Part shown: piece by piece, positions 17,356-25,762 of the stretch
Layout of the letters: each line of letters starts with the position of its first letter
Position numbering within the stretch: position 1 is the stretch's first letter
NCBI GenBank assembly: GCA_024742475.1
Contig: JANSYI010000015.1
Location: forward strand, 146,075-210,074
DNA from: a bacterium
GTDB taxonomy: Bacteria; Myxococcota_A; Polyangia; Nannocystales; Nannocystaceae
Length of the DNA: 64,000 nucleotides
Direction: 5' to 3'
Program-made: the position numbers and the translations under genes
Notes under the pieces: model-generated
What the model saw: the letters and a program-made list of their open reading frames with translations, nothing else
Told to the model about the DNA's origin: nothing
Databases searched by the model: none

Positions 17356-19278
17356 ATGCACGAAGCGCAGGACTCGACGCCCGCGTCTTCCGTACTAGAC
17401 CTCCTCGTGTCCCTCCCCGCTCAGGCGTCGCCGCCTCGCCTCATCAGTCGCGAGCGCCTTCGCCGCTGGCTCCTGGGCCTGCTCTGTGTGGCCCTGCTCG
17501 CGTGGCTGCTCGTGCCGCTGCTCGTGGAGGTCGTCATCGAGCGGCGGTTGTCGAGCCGGCTGAGCACGGATGTGGTGGTCGGCGACGTCGACCTCGACCT
17601 CGCAGCGCCGGGTGTGGTCATTCGTGGGACCGCGTTCTCGCTCGATGAGCGCACCGACATCGAGCTGCCCGAGGTGGCCATCGCGTGGTCGTGGCGCACG
17701 ATGCTGAAGGAGCGCCCCTCGATCGAGGTAACCGATCCTCGCGCGCGGGTTCGCATCGTGCCCGGCCAGCGACCGCAACGCCCCGACCGTCCCAACTCCG
17801 ACCCGCTCGAGCGATTTGCGTCGCTGCACGTCTTCGGCGGGTCGGTGCAGGTCCTCGTGGAGATCGACTCTGGGCGCGTCGACCTCGAGATCACCGACAT
17901 CTCGCTCGACCTGCGCAACACGGCGCCGCGCGCCCTCGAGCAGACGACCCACGTCGAGCTCGAGGGGAAGATCGGCCAGATGGGTCATCTTCAGGCGAGC
18001 GGGTCGTTGGCGCCCGTTCGCTCGCGCGACAACTGGTCGGTCGAGTTTCACGTCCGCGATGTCGACGTGGTCCCCCTGAACCCCCTTTGGAACGCGGTGG
18101 TCGAGATGGACGCGAGCAAGGGCGAAGTGTCGCTTCAGGGGCGCGTGTCCAACTCAGGCGGGCGACTGCGTGGCCGCATCGAACCCAACTTCACGAACCT
18201 GCGCTTGCTCGGAGAAGGGGAGGCTGCGCGCCATCCGATGGGAGAGGCGTTGTTCTCCGAGATGCTCTCGGGAGCGTCGAACGCCATGACCTTCGACCGC
18301 CCTTCCAACGGCGGCCGCCGTGACCTGCTGCAAGCGCTCATCGACACGGACTGGCAGACGGTGATCGAGGGCGTGATCCGTCGCGGCTATCAGCGTCAGC
18401 TCAACACCCTCACGGGTTACGTCTCGACGATCGGTGGCGTCGACGTTGCGTTCAAGGACGGCCTCCTGGTGCTACACCACGTGTCGATCTTTCGAGACAC
18501 GGGGCTGGTCGAGACCCCGTTCATCGCGGTCGAGGAACTCGAGGTGGTCTTCGATGAGAGCGTTCGCGAGCCGGGCGTCGAGAGCTTCAAGAACGTCGTC
18601 CTTCGCGAGCCGGTCCTGACCTTCGTCGCGCACGACGACCCCAAGCGCAGGCAGATGCAGTTCGACCCATTGTGGCCTCAGAAGGTGTCCTCCCTGCCGT
18701 TTCAGACCAGGGATCTCCGGGTGGAGAACGGGACGATCCGGTTCATCGAGCATCGAGGCGACCAGGTCGACGAGGTCGCAATCGAAGAGGTCACCCTGCT
18801 CGGCAGGGACATGGCCAAGGTCCTCTCGGCGCCCGGGCAGCGTGCCGCGTCGATCGAGGCGCATGGGCTGGCGCTCGGCGTCACGCCTGTCGATCTCTTC
18901 GTGCAATACGAGCCCGCGTCCGAGCAGGGCAACAGTCACTTCGAGCTCGAGGTCGGCGCGCTGCCGCTTCCGGAGCTCAACCCGCTGGCCCGGACGCACG
19001 CCGGGTTCGACGCGAGCTCGGGCACGATCGGGCTCGAGGCGGTGTTCGACACCCGCGGCGGGCGGGTGTCCGCCGAGGTCGAGCTCGACGTGGCCGACGT
19101 TCAGATCATCGGGGACGACGAGAGGGACCTCGAGCACCCGGTACGGGAGTTCATGCTGGGCCGGCGGATCCGAGGCCTCGACGGCAAGCGACTCGAAGTG
19201 GAGTTCGCCCGGGACTACGAGTCCGGCGTCCTGCGCCAGGTGGGGATGGAGCTGCTCCGCAAGGTGGTCGAGGACTAG
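17356..19278 (+). CDS. AsmA/DUF748-like inner-membrane-anchored protein
   Basis: A 640-residue protein with one N-terminal membrane helix (LLGLLCVALLAWLLVPLLVE at about residues 38-57). A long beta-rich periplasmic part follows, full of alternating patterns such as VVVGDVDLDLAAPGVVIRG and VEITDPRARVRI. DUF748/AsmA-like proteins belong to the bridge-like lipid-transfer group that spans the envelope; this assignment rests on topology and pattern, not on a specific motif. The start is ATG 17356; the upstream in-frame stretch is Arg/Gly-rich and unlike coding sequence. It ends 3 bp before the convergent cytochrome gene. Confidence 0.65.
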   Translation: MHEAQDSTPASSVLDLLVSLPAQASPPRLISRERLRRWLLGLLCVALLAWLLVPLLVEVVIERRLSSRLSTDVVVGDVDLDLAAPGVVIRGTAFSLDERTDIELPEVAIAWSWRTMLKERPSIEVTDPRARVRIVPGQRPQRPDRPNSDPLERFASLHVFGGSVQVLVEIDSGRVDLEITDISLDLRNTAPRALEQTTHVELEGKIGQMGHLQASGSLAPVRSRDNWSVEFHVRDVDVVPLNPLWNAVVEMDASKGEVSLQGRVSNSGGRLRGRIEPNFTNLRLLGEGEAARHPMGEALFSEMLSGASNAMTFDRPSNGGRRDLLQALIDTDWQTVIEGVIRRGYQRQLNTLTGYVSTIGGVDVAFKDGLLVLHHVSIFRDTGLVETPFIAVEELEVVFDESVREPGVESFKNVVLREPVLTFVAHDDPKRRQMQFDPLWPQKVSSLPFQTRDLRVENGTIRFIEHRGDQVDEVAIEEVTLLGRDMAKVLSAPGQRAASIEAHGLALGVTPVDLFVQYEPASEQGNSHFELEVGALPLPELNPLARTHAGFDASSGTIGLEAVFDTRGGRVSAEVELDVADVQIIGDDERDLEHPVREFMLGRRIRGLDGKRLEVEFARDYESGVLRQVGMELLRKVVED

Positions 19279-19281
19279 CAG

Positions 19282-20820
19282 CTACAGCCCCTTGACGAAG
19301 ACGGAGACGTCGTCGATCTCCTGCGCCGTCAGCTTCTTGCTGTACGACTTCATCTTGGTGCCCGGGACACCCTTGATGACCGCGGTCTCGATGCGGGAGC
19401 GGCTCAGCCCGGCCAATGAGGTCACGCCCAGCTTGCGGCCAAAGGCGGTGTCGCCCTTGCCGTCGGCGCCGTGGCAGGTCTTGCACTTGGCCATGTAGAT
19501 CGCTCGGCCGTTCTTCTTGTCGGTCTTGGGCTTCTTGGGCTTGGGTTCGGGTGCCGGCTTGGCTTCGGGCTCGGGCTTGGCGTCGGGCTCGGGCTTGGCT
19601 TCGGCCGCGGGCTTGGCCTTGGGCTTCTTGGGTCGCCGAGGCTTCTTGGGTTTGGCTTCGGGCTTGGGCTCGGGCTTGGCTTCGGGCTCGGGCTCGGGGG
19701 CCTCGGTCTCGCCCTCGGTTTCGCCCTCGTCGGTGTCCGCGCCCGTGCTGCCGGCGTCTGCGGGGGCGACCTCTTTGGCTGGGTACTTCTGCGCGAGATA
19801 CCGCGCGATCTCGGTGGCGACCTCGTCGTCGAACTCCGCGCCCTCCTCGACCATTGCGGCGACGACGGAGCGCCATCCGGCGAGGTCGTCGGGGCCGTGG
19901 GTCTCGTTCTCGTCGAGCTCGTGGCAGGCGGTGCAGTGCTCCTCGAGCAGCGCTTCGCCCTTGGCCGGGTCGATCTTCGCGACCGCGACGACCTCGGCTT
20001 CGTGCGCCATGTCGACCATGGCGTCGGTGTTCTCCTCTTCCTTGCGTTCGGCGAGGCGACGCTCCTTGGTCGATTTTTGAATCTCGGGGGTGATGGCGGC
20101 GAGGTAGGCCGTGACGGCTGGGATGTCTTCGGCGCGCAGCTGCTCACCGAACACGGACGGCTTGTCGAGCATGCGCATCGAGACGTCGTACCAGCGCTGG
20201 GGCGTTCGCGGCTTGGCGAGGATCGTCCGCATGTCGTGGCAGACGATGCACTGCTTGACCAGTACCTGACGGCCCCTCTCGAAGCCGGCGTGGGTGGTGA
20301 GCGCCTCGATGTCGACCTCTTGCTCACCGAAGTCGACGTTGGCGAGTAGCTTTTGGACCCGCTCGATGTTCGCCGGATCGGTGGTCCTACCCGAGAAGTC
20401 GTGGGCTTGCACCGCGTAGGGGATGGACAGCGTGGAGAGGATCACCGTGCACAGCAGGAGGCCGAACCCGTAGTAGGGCATGGACTCCTCGAAGTGCCGG
20501 AAGAACAGCAGGATGAGGATCTTGCAGATGAGCAAGACGCCGATCGTGATGCCGACGACGGCGTGGAACACCGTGCGCGCGGGGAGCTCGTACTGGTACT
20601 CCCACAGGCGCGGGAGCATGTTCCACATCATGACGACGTAGATCGCTCCGTAGCCGTACCCGGCCAACGCGTGCATGCGGAGCCAGAACTTCGGAGCTTC
20701 GGTCTTCTTCAGCTCCTCGTTCCAAAACTTGGGGCCCCAAAGCCAGGCCTGAAGCAACACCGCGATGATTGCCAAGGCGAGGAACGCGATCCCCAGCCAC
20801 ATGCTCAACGTCGTACTCAT
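19282..20820 (-). CDS. membrane-bound tri-haem cytochrome c with Lys/Pro-rich spacer
   Basis: A 512-residue protein. Four membrane helices occupy about residues 5-28, 52-70, 83-106 and 115-137, with His50, His86 and His109 as possible b-haem ligands or proton residues. Three CxxCH motifs follow: C191-I-V-C-H, C296-T-A-C-H and C446-K-T-C-H. Between the second and third is a 60-residue spacer of Lys-Pro-Glu-Ala repeats (about 375-435). The last domain is a typical small cytochrome c (YMAKCKTCHGADGKGD). The layout suggests electron transfer from the inner membrane across the periplasm. The start ATG 20820 is chosen over an 11-codon extension. No oxidase or reductase subunit is adjacent. Confidence 0.85.
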   Translation of the reverse strand: MSTTLSMWLGIAFLALAIIAVLLQAWLWGPKFWNEELKKTEAPKFWLRMHALAGYGYGAIYVVMMWNMLPRLWEYQYELPARTVFHAVVGITIGVLLICKILILLFFRHFEESMPYYGFGLLLCTVILSTLSIPYAVQAHDFSGRTTDPANIERVQKLLANVDFGEQEVDIEALTTHAGFERGRQVLVKQCIVCHDMRTILAKPRTPQRWYDVSMRMLDKPSVFGEQLRAEDIPAVTAYLAAITPEIQKSTKERRLAERKEEENTDAMVDMAHEAEVVAVAKIDPAKGEALLEEHCTACHELDENETHGPDDLAGWRSVVAAMVEEGAEFDDEVATEIARYLAQKYPAKEVAPADAGSTGADTDEGETEGETEAPEPEPEAKPEPKPEAKPKKPRRPKKPKAKPAAEAKPEPDAKPEPEAKPAPEPKPKKPKTDKKNGRAIYMAKCKTCHGADGKGDTAFGRKLGVTSLAGLSRSRIETAVIKGVPGTKMKSYSKKLTAQEIDDVSVFVKGL

Positions 20821-20983
20821 GAAGGTCCTTGTCAGGTCTCCGCGCCCGAACACCGGGCGGCGGAAAAACCGTCAGTCGGATCGATTGTTACGCCTTACGG
20901 AGAACGCGGTCGATCTCCGTTGGCCTACCACCGGTCGCGATGAGGCGTCCCTATGGCTGCGATAGTCCTGGGCGATGGGACGC

Positions 20984-21466
20984 TCAGAACTCGAGGCGCC
21001 ACACGAGACCCCCACCGCGGCCCTTGAAGTAGCAGCCGAGTCGGTGGGTTCGGATCGTCTTGGCGTCTCGCTGCTCGCGGAACACCGGGATGCCGCGGGT
21101 GGCCAGAGCTGCGAACGCCGAGGCGACCGTGGTCGCGGCATAGGGTGTCGCTTGCCAACCGTCGCGGCGAACGTCGAAGCGCTCGAGCCCGGGCAGGGGT
21201 CCACGGGCCAGCAGGCTCGCACCCTCGCGCAGCTCCCACGGGTCTGTCAGCGCCAAGACGGTCCACTCCATGTCACGAGCCCAGCGCAGCCCGATGGCCG
21301 GGCTCGGCGCGAAGTCTGGCTCGGGGAGCGCGGTCTCGACCACCTGGCGCAGCTCGGCGGGCTCAGGATCCGCGGCGAACGCGCGATTGGAAGAGAACAG
21401 CGCGAGCATGACGAAGAGGCTCGAAACGAGCAGCTGCAGTCGTCTGGCTGGTGCGGTTCGGACCAT
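20984..21466 (-). CDS. small exported protein of unknown function
   Basis: A 160-residue protein with a clear Sec signal peptide (positively charged start MVRTAPARR, hydrophobic core LLVSSLFVMLALF, probable cleavage after RAFA near residue 31). The mature part has about 130 residues with one Cys near the end, so no internal disulfide is expected. I recognise no family. It is divergent from the serine hydrolase at 21621 with a 154-bp spacer. That spacer includes the string TTTGATTCGCTCTAGAGTCG just before the hydrolase start, where a promoter could lie. Confidence 0.6.
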   Translation of the reverse strand: MVRTAPARRLQLLVSSLFVMLALFSSNRAFAADPEPAELRQVVETALPEPDFAPSPAIGLRWARDMEWTVLALTDPWELREGASLLARGPLPGLERFDVRRDGWQATPYAATTVASAFAALATRGIPVFREQRDAKTIRTHRLGCYFKGRGGGLVWRLEF

Positions 21467-21620
21467 TCGTGTGTCCTCACACAGTGTATCGGATCAAGGG
21501 GCGATCTCGAAAGGTGGGCACCCATCTCACCCTGTCGCGCTTGGAGCCCGCGAGCGGGCAAGGCGGTGCGGCTCCCTGGCCATGGCAGGGGTCTTTGATT
21601 CGCTCTAGAGTCGCCCACCG

Positions 21621-24044
21621 ATGAGAGAGCGATCGAAGTGGAGCTTGCTGCTCGTGGCGCTGGCGCTTGGGTGCGCCAAGCCGGCCGCGCCCGCCCCCGC
21701 GCCGCCCAAAGCGACGCCCGCGCCCCAGGAGGCGCAAGTCGAGTCCGCCCGTGACCGCTTCGTGGGCCGATTCGACACCCTGACCGAGCGTCTGGAGGAG
21801 GGTCTGACCAAGCACCACGTGCCGGGCATGGCCGTGGCCGTCGTCTACGACGACAGCGTCATCTACGCCAGGGGCTTCGGGTTCTCGGACCTCGAGCGCG
21901 AGGAGAAGGTCACCCCGCGCACCCGCTTCGCAATTGGCTCATCGACGAAGGCGTTCACCGCCACCGTGATCGGTCAGCTCGTCGACGAAGGGAAGATGAC
22001 CTGGGACGACCCGATCACCACGCACGTGCCCGAGTTCGTGCTCGACGTGAAGTCGGACGACGCCGCCGCGCAGGTCACGATTCGCGACGCGTTGTGCCAT
22101 CGCACCGGGTTCACGCGCATGGGTGTGCTGTGGGCGTCCGGCGACGTGCCTCGCGGCGACTTCCTCGCTCAGGCGTCCAAAGCCGAGCCGCTGGCGCCGT
22201 TTCGCGAGAAGTTCCTCTACAACAACGTCACGTACACGGCCGCCGGCGAAGCGAGCGCGCGCGTCGCAGACGTCATGTGGGCTGAACTGGTAACCCAGCG
22301 GATCCTCGAGCCGCTCGGCATGCGCAACTCGGTGGTGCTCGCCGAGGAGGCGAAGCGGCTGGGCATGGCGCAGGGCTACAAGTGGAACGAGGCGAGCTCC
22401 GCCTTCGATGCGCTCCCGATGCGTTCGCTGGATGAGATCGCTCCGGCCGGAGCCATCAACTCCACCGTCCTCGACATGACGGCGTGGCTTCGCTTTCAGA
22501 TCAACCGGGGCATCTACCGAGGCGACCGTCTGATCAAGGCCAAGACGCTCGCGGAGACCTGGACGCCACAGATCGACGTCGGAGGCGACGTGAAGTACGG
22601 CCTGGGCTGGTTCATCGAGGACTACGAGGGGCAGCCAATGCTGCACCACGGCGGCAACATCGATGGTTACTCGGCGATGGTCAGCTTCCTGCCCGAGGAG
22701 CGGCTGGGCTTCGTGATGCTCTCCAACGTGTCCTTCAGCGCCATGCAAAACGCGGTGAGAGGCGTCGTCTACGACACGTTGCTCGAGGAAGAGGCGCAGG
22801 CGAGCCCCGCCGGCGATGAAGACCTCTCCACGTTCGAGGGCAAGTATCTCGCGGGCTTCGGTCCGTTCTCGGGCAAGTTCTTCACGGTGACCAGCGAGGA
22901 CGGGGTGTTGTTCGTCGACGTCCCTGGCCAGCAGAACTACGAGCTCGAGCCCCCCGGCGAAGACGGCAAGCGCTCGTTCGCGCTGACCAAGACGATCGCG
23001 GTTCGCTTCGAACGCGACGAGAGCGGCGTCAACGTCATGCACCTGTACCAGGGCGGCTTCGACTTCGAGCTTTTCCGCGAGGGGTACGTGCCCGAGGCCG
23101 AGATCCCGCTCGACTCGCTCGAAGGCCTGCTCGGTGAGTACGAGCACTCCGTCCTCGGCAGAGCCAAGGTCCTCGTTCGCAACAACCGCTTGGCGATCGA
23201 CGTGCCCAAGCAGATGGTCTACGAGCTTCATCCGCCCGATGAGCAGGGCAAGTGGCGCTTCCGGGTCAAGGACGACATCGCGGTGGAGTTCTCCCCCAAG
23301 GACGAGCCCAAGAAGGTCGTGCTTCACCAGGGCGGCAAGACGTTCGACCTGGTGCGGGTCGCGAAGAAGCCCGCCAAGGGGGGGCCGACGGCAGCCACGC
23401 TGGAGAAGCTCCGCAAGTCGAAGCGAGCGGAGCGGGCGTTCGCAACGCTGGGCATCCTGCAGATGAGCGGCGACGTGCGGTTCGTGCAGTCGGGCGTGTC
23501 AGGCACCGTCACCGTGTGGCTGGCGCCCGACGGCCGGATCCGCGCTCGCATCGACCTGGGCAAGTTCGGCTGGAGCGACGCGATGTCGGGCCCCGACGGG
23601 GGCTGGGAAGTCTCTGCGTTCGGTCCTCGCGAAGACCTCGTCGGCAAGCGGCTCGAGCAGGCGCTGCTGCTCTCTCCGACGGTCTACGCGCGCAGCTTCG
23701 GCAAGGTCTTCGACGAGGTGACCGTGGAGGGCACCTCGACCATCGACGGGCGCGAGGTCATCGAGGCCGTGCTTTCCAAGGGCGAGCTGCCCGACCTGCG
23801 GGCCACGCTCGACGCGAAGACCGGTGACATCGCCTCGCTGAAGTACGAGGCGCTGTGGTCGGGTCCGGGCACGATCTCCACCACCGAGACGCTCTCGGAG
23901 TACCGCAGCGTGATGGGCCTTCGACTTCCGCACGCGATCGACAGGTCGACCCAACAGTCGGGCACGGTCCGCATCACCAACATCGAGTACGAAGAAGTCA
24001 GCGAGATCGCGGGGCTGTTCCCCAAGCAACCGCCCGCGCGGTGA
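21621..24044 (+). CDS. class C beta-lactamase-like serine hydrolase lipoprotein
   Basis: An 807-residue predicted lipoprotein (signal ending ALGC, then a Pro/Ala linker). Residues about 45-390 form a beta-lactamase/D-Ala-D-Ala peptidase fold: GSSTKAF (S-x-x-K), YNNVTY (Y-x-N) and HHGGNIDGYS (H-x-G). DUF3471-like beta modules follow, seen twice as TFEGKYLAGFG and GLLGEYEHSVLG with FELFREGY and FDLVRVAKK ends. The last 200 residues form another domain ending near AGLFPKQPPAR. Related enzymes hydrolyse peptides, esters or D-amino-acid amides. The substrate here is unknown, and resistance to beta-lactams should not be assumed. Confidence 0.82.
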   Translation: MRERSKWSLLLVALALGCAKPAAPAPAPPKATPAPQEAQVESARDRFVGRFDTLTERLEEGLTKHHVPGMAVAVVYDDSVIYARGFGFSDLEREEKVTPRTRFAIGSSTKAFTATVIGQLVDEGKMTWDDPITTHVPEFVLDVKSDDAAAQVTIRDALCHRTGFTRMGVLWASGDVPRGDFLAQASKAEPLAPFREKFLYNNVTYTAAGEASARVADVMWAELVTQRILEPLGMRNSVVLAEEAKRLGMAQGYKWNEASSAFDALPMRSLDEIAPAGAINSTVLDMTAWLRFQINRGIYRGDRLIKAKTLAETWTPQIDVGGDVKYGLGWFIEDYEGQPMLHHGGNIDGYSAMVSFLPEERLGFVMLSNVSFSAMQNAVRGVVYDTLLEEEAQASPAGDEDLSTFEGKYLAGFGPFSGKFFTVTSEDGVLFVDVPGQQNYELEPPGEDGKRSFALTKTIAVRFERDESGVNVMHLYQGGFDFELFREGYVPEAEIPLDSLEGLLGEYEHSVLGRAKVLVRNNRLAIDVPKQMVYELHPPDEQGKWRFRVKDDIAVEFSPKDEPKKVVLHQGGKTFDLVRVAKKPAKGGPTAATLEKLRKSKRAERAFATLGILQMSGDVRFVQSGVSGTVTVWLAPDGRIRARIDLGKFGWSDAMSGPDGGWEVSAFGPREDLVGKRLEQALLLSPTVYARSFGKVFDEVTVEGTSTIDGREVIEAVLSKGELPDLRATLDAKTGDIASLKYEALWSGPGTISTTETLSEYRSVMGLRLPHAIDRSTQQSGTVRITNIEYEEVSEIAGLFPKQPPAR

Positions 24045-24052
24045 AGCGCGAT

Positions 24053-24802
24053 TCAGCGGGATTCGATCGCTCGCGAGAACGCCCAGACGCCCAGCCCGAG
24101 CACGAGCACCGAGAACGCGCCGCAGGCCAGGCCCCACAGCCAGTACGTGCCGCCCAGCGCTGCCGCCATGTGGGCGGTGTCGCTAGGCATCACGCCTGCG
24201 CCCGTGTGGGCCTCGCTGACGAACAGGTAGTCGCTTCGGGAGAACACGCTCAGCGACATTTGAATCGCCAAGAAGACCAAGACCACCTGGGCGGTGTCGG
24301 CACTGCGGCGCCACGCGGTCCAGCCCAGGCCTGCCGCGACCAAGCCGGTGAACACGAGGCCGAAGACGTTGCGAATGAACAGCGCCATCATCACCGCGAA
24401 GAAGGCGGCCGCGACGGCGAGCGCGACGCGGGAGAGCCGGCCGGTGCGCGCCACGGCGAAGGCGAGCGCGGCGACGATGGCGGGGCCGACCAGGCCGCCC
24501 GCGGAGATCAGCGCGCGCGCGACGGCTGCGTCGGACCCCAGGCCTCCGTGGGTTGCGACGCCCGAACCGTCGCTGAAGATGGCCATGCGCTCGAAGGATC
24601 CACCCATGAGCAGGGCGGTGAGGCCGTGGCCGAGCTCGTGCACCAGCGTGCTGAAGAGCATCAGCGGGTAGGCCACGAAGCCGCCGAGCGGGATGACGTA
24701 GAGCAGGGCGGTCAGGCCGATGCTGAGCCACAGCGCCTTCTTGGCGCGCCGCCGACGCGAGCGATCGTGCAACCAGGAGTCCAGCGAAGCGGCCACCTCC
24801 AC
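24053..24802 (-). CDS. M50-like intramembrane metallopeptidase
   Basis: A 249-residue multi-pass membrane protein with HELGH at residues 55-59 inside a hydrophobic segment (LMLFSTLVHELGHGLTALL). This is the zinc-binding motif of the peptidase M50B-like family. About five or six membrane helices follow. A conserved acidic ligand near the C-terminal helices is not obvious, which is common in this loose family (PF13398 type). Such proteins cleave membrane-embedded substrates, or may be non-proteolytic. It is convergent with the serine hydrolase (8 bp apart) and lies downstream of the NADAR gene on the same strand with a 26-bp gap. Confidence 0.75.
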   Translation of the reverse strand: MEVAASLDSWLHDRSRRRRAKKALWLSIGLTALLYVIPLGGFVAYPLMLFSTLVHELGHGLTALLMGGSFERMAIFSDGSGVATHGGLGSDAAVARALISAGGLVGPAIVAALAFAVARTGRLSRVALAVAAAFFAVMMALFIRNVFGLVFTGLVAAGLGWTAWRRSADTAQVVLVFLAIQMSLSVFSRSDYLFVSEAHTGAGVMPSDTAHMAAALGGTYWLWGLACGAFSVLVLGLGVWAFSRAIESR

Positions 24803-24828
24803 AACGTAGCCCCCGGCGCCGTGATCCG

Positions 24829-25269
24829 CTATCGGTCGCGCAGCTCGTCACGTAGCTGCATGAGGAGCGCGCCCAGGCGGTTCTTTCCGCGGCCGTCGCC
24901 GCCGTCGGCCCAGTAGACGTCGTTGCGGGTGTGCTCGACGAGCTGCGCGTCGCCGGTCTGCAGGAGGCGACGGCGGCACTTGTCGTGCTGGGTGAACTTG
25001 GCCCGCAGCGCGTCCATCATTACGTCCTCCTTGACCGCCTCCCAGTCATCGCGCAGCCCCGGGAGCCGCCGACCCATGCGCGCGGCCTCCCCTGGACTCG
25101 GCGCGTTGCGGATGCGTTCGCGCAGCGCGGGGTCTTCGAACTTCATCGCTTGAAAGTAGTGCTCGGTCGTCGGCCACGTGTGCCCGCCCAGATCGATGGG
25201 GTGCCGCGAGAAGTTGGAGAACTCGCCGTAGTCGTCCCCTGCGCGGTAGAACTCGATGCGCTCGGCCAT
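24829..25269 (-). CDS. NADAR (DUF1768) family protein
   Basis: A 146-residue protein of the NADAR/YbiA family. It has the full set of landmarks: RIEFYRAGDDYGEFSNFSRHPI, WPTTEHYFQAMKF, ARMGRRLPGLRDDWE, DVMMDALRAKFTQH and LVEHTRNDVYWADGGDGRGKNRLG. Family members act on ADP-ribose or related N-glycosides; YbiA-type enzymes remove damaged riboflavin intermediates, and others reverse ADP-ribosylation of guanine. Which reaction applies cannot be told from sequence alone. The start at ATG 25269 is the first Met before the conserved domain. The gene is divergent from and very close to the lipoprotein at 25295, and probably co-transcribed with the M50-like gene. Confidence 0.9.
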   Translation of the reverse strand: MAERIEFYRAGDDYGEFSNFSRHPIDLGGHTWPTTEHYFQAMKFEDPALRERIRNAPSPGEAARMGRRLPGLRDDWEAVKEDVMMDALRAKFTQHDKCRRRLLQTGDAQLVEHTRNDVYWADGGDGRGKNRLGALLMQLRDELRDR

Positions 25270-25294
25270 CTCCCAGGCTGCTAACATCGATGGC

Positions 25295-25759
25295 GTGCGG
25301 TGGACACCACTGATGCTCCTGCTCGCCGGGTGCGGCTCGGTCGAACCCATCGGGCCACCCGAGAGCTCGGGCGAGAGTTGGTCGACCAGCGGGGGTGATG
25401 CGGCAACCTCCGGAGCCTCGGGGGTGGACTCTGCGTCGGGAGCGGACACCGAGGACGGCTCGAGCACGGTGACCGGCGGCGCGGGCTCGTCGTCGGGCAG
25501 CAGCGGCACCGGAACCTCCACGGGGGCGCAGGTGGACGGCTCGGGCAGCGGCGGTTGCATCGAGGGCGAGCTCGGGTGCGCCTGCCTTCGGGGCAGCGGG
25601 TGCGCCGACGGGTTGACGTGCACGAGCGGGTTTTGCGTGTCGGACGTACCCTGCCCCGTCGAGCAGACGGGGTCGGAGACCTGCCAATGCACGGCGGGAG
25701 GCGGCTGCGACGTCGGGCTGGTGTGCGCGTCAAACCTCTGCGTCGACCCCGACGGCTGA
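25295..25759 (+). CDS. small Cys-rich lipoprotein
   Basis: A 154-residue predicted lipoprotein. Starting at GTG 25295 gives a compact signal VRWTPLMLLLAGC with a good lipobox. A Ser/Gly/Thr/Asp linker fills residues about 14-90. The C-terminal 60 residues are a Cys-rich module with paired motifs (CACLRGSGC, CTSGFCVSDVPC, CQCTAGGGC, CASNLC), similar to the EGF-like knot in the lipoprotein at 5990. It is probably surface-exposed. It starts 25 bp from the divergent NADAR gene, so the promoters must overlap the coding starts. Confidence 0.65.
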   Translation: MRWTPLMLLLAGCGSVEPIGPPESSGESWSTSGGDAATSGASGVDSASGADTEDGSSTVTGGAGSSSGSSGTGTSTGAQVDGSGSGGCIEGELGCACLRGSGCADGLTCTSGFCVSDVPCPVEQTGSETCQCTAGGGCDVGLVCASNLCVDPDG

Positions 25760-25762
25760 GCG

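Noticed and set aside
21621..24044. beta-lactam resistance gene
   Set aside because: The SxxK/YxN fold is shared with esterases and peptidases, and the attached DUF3471-like modules are typical of non-beta-lactamase members.
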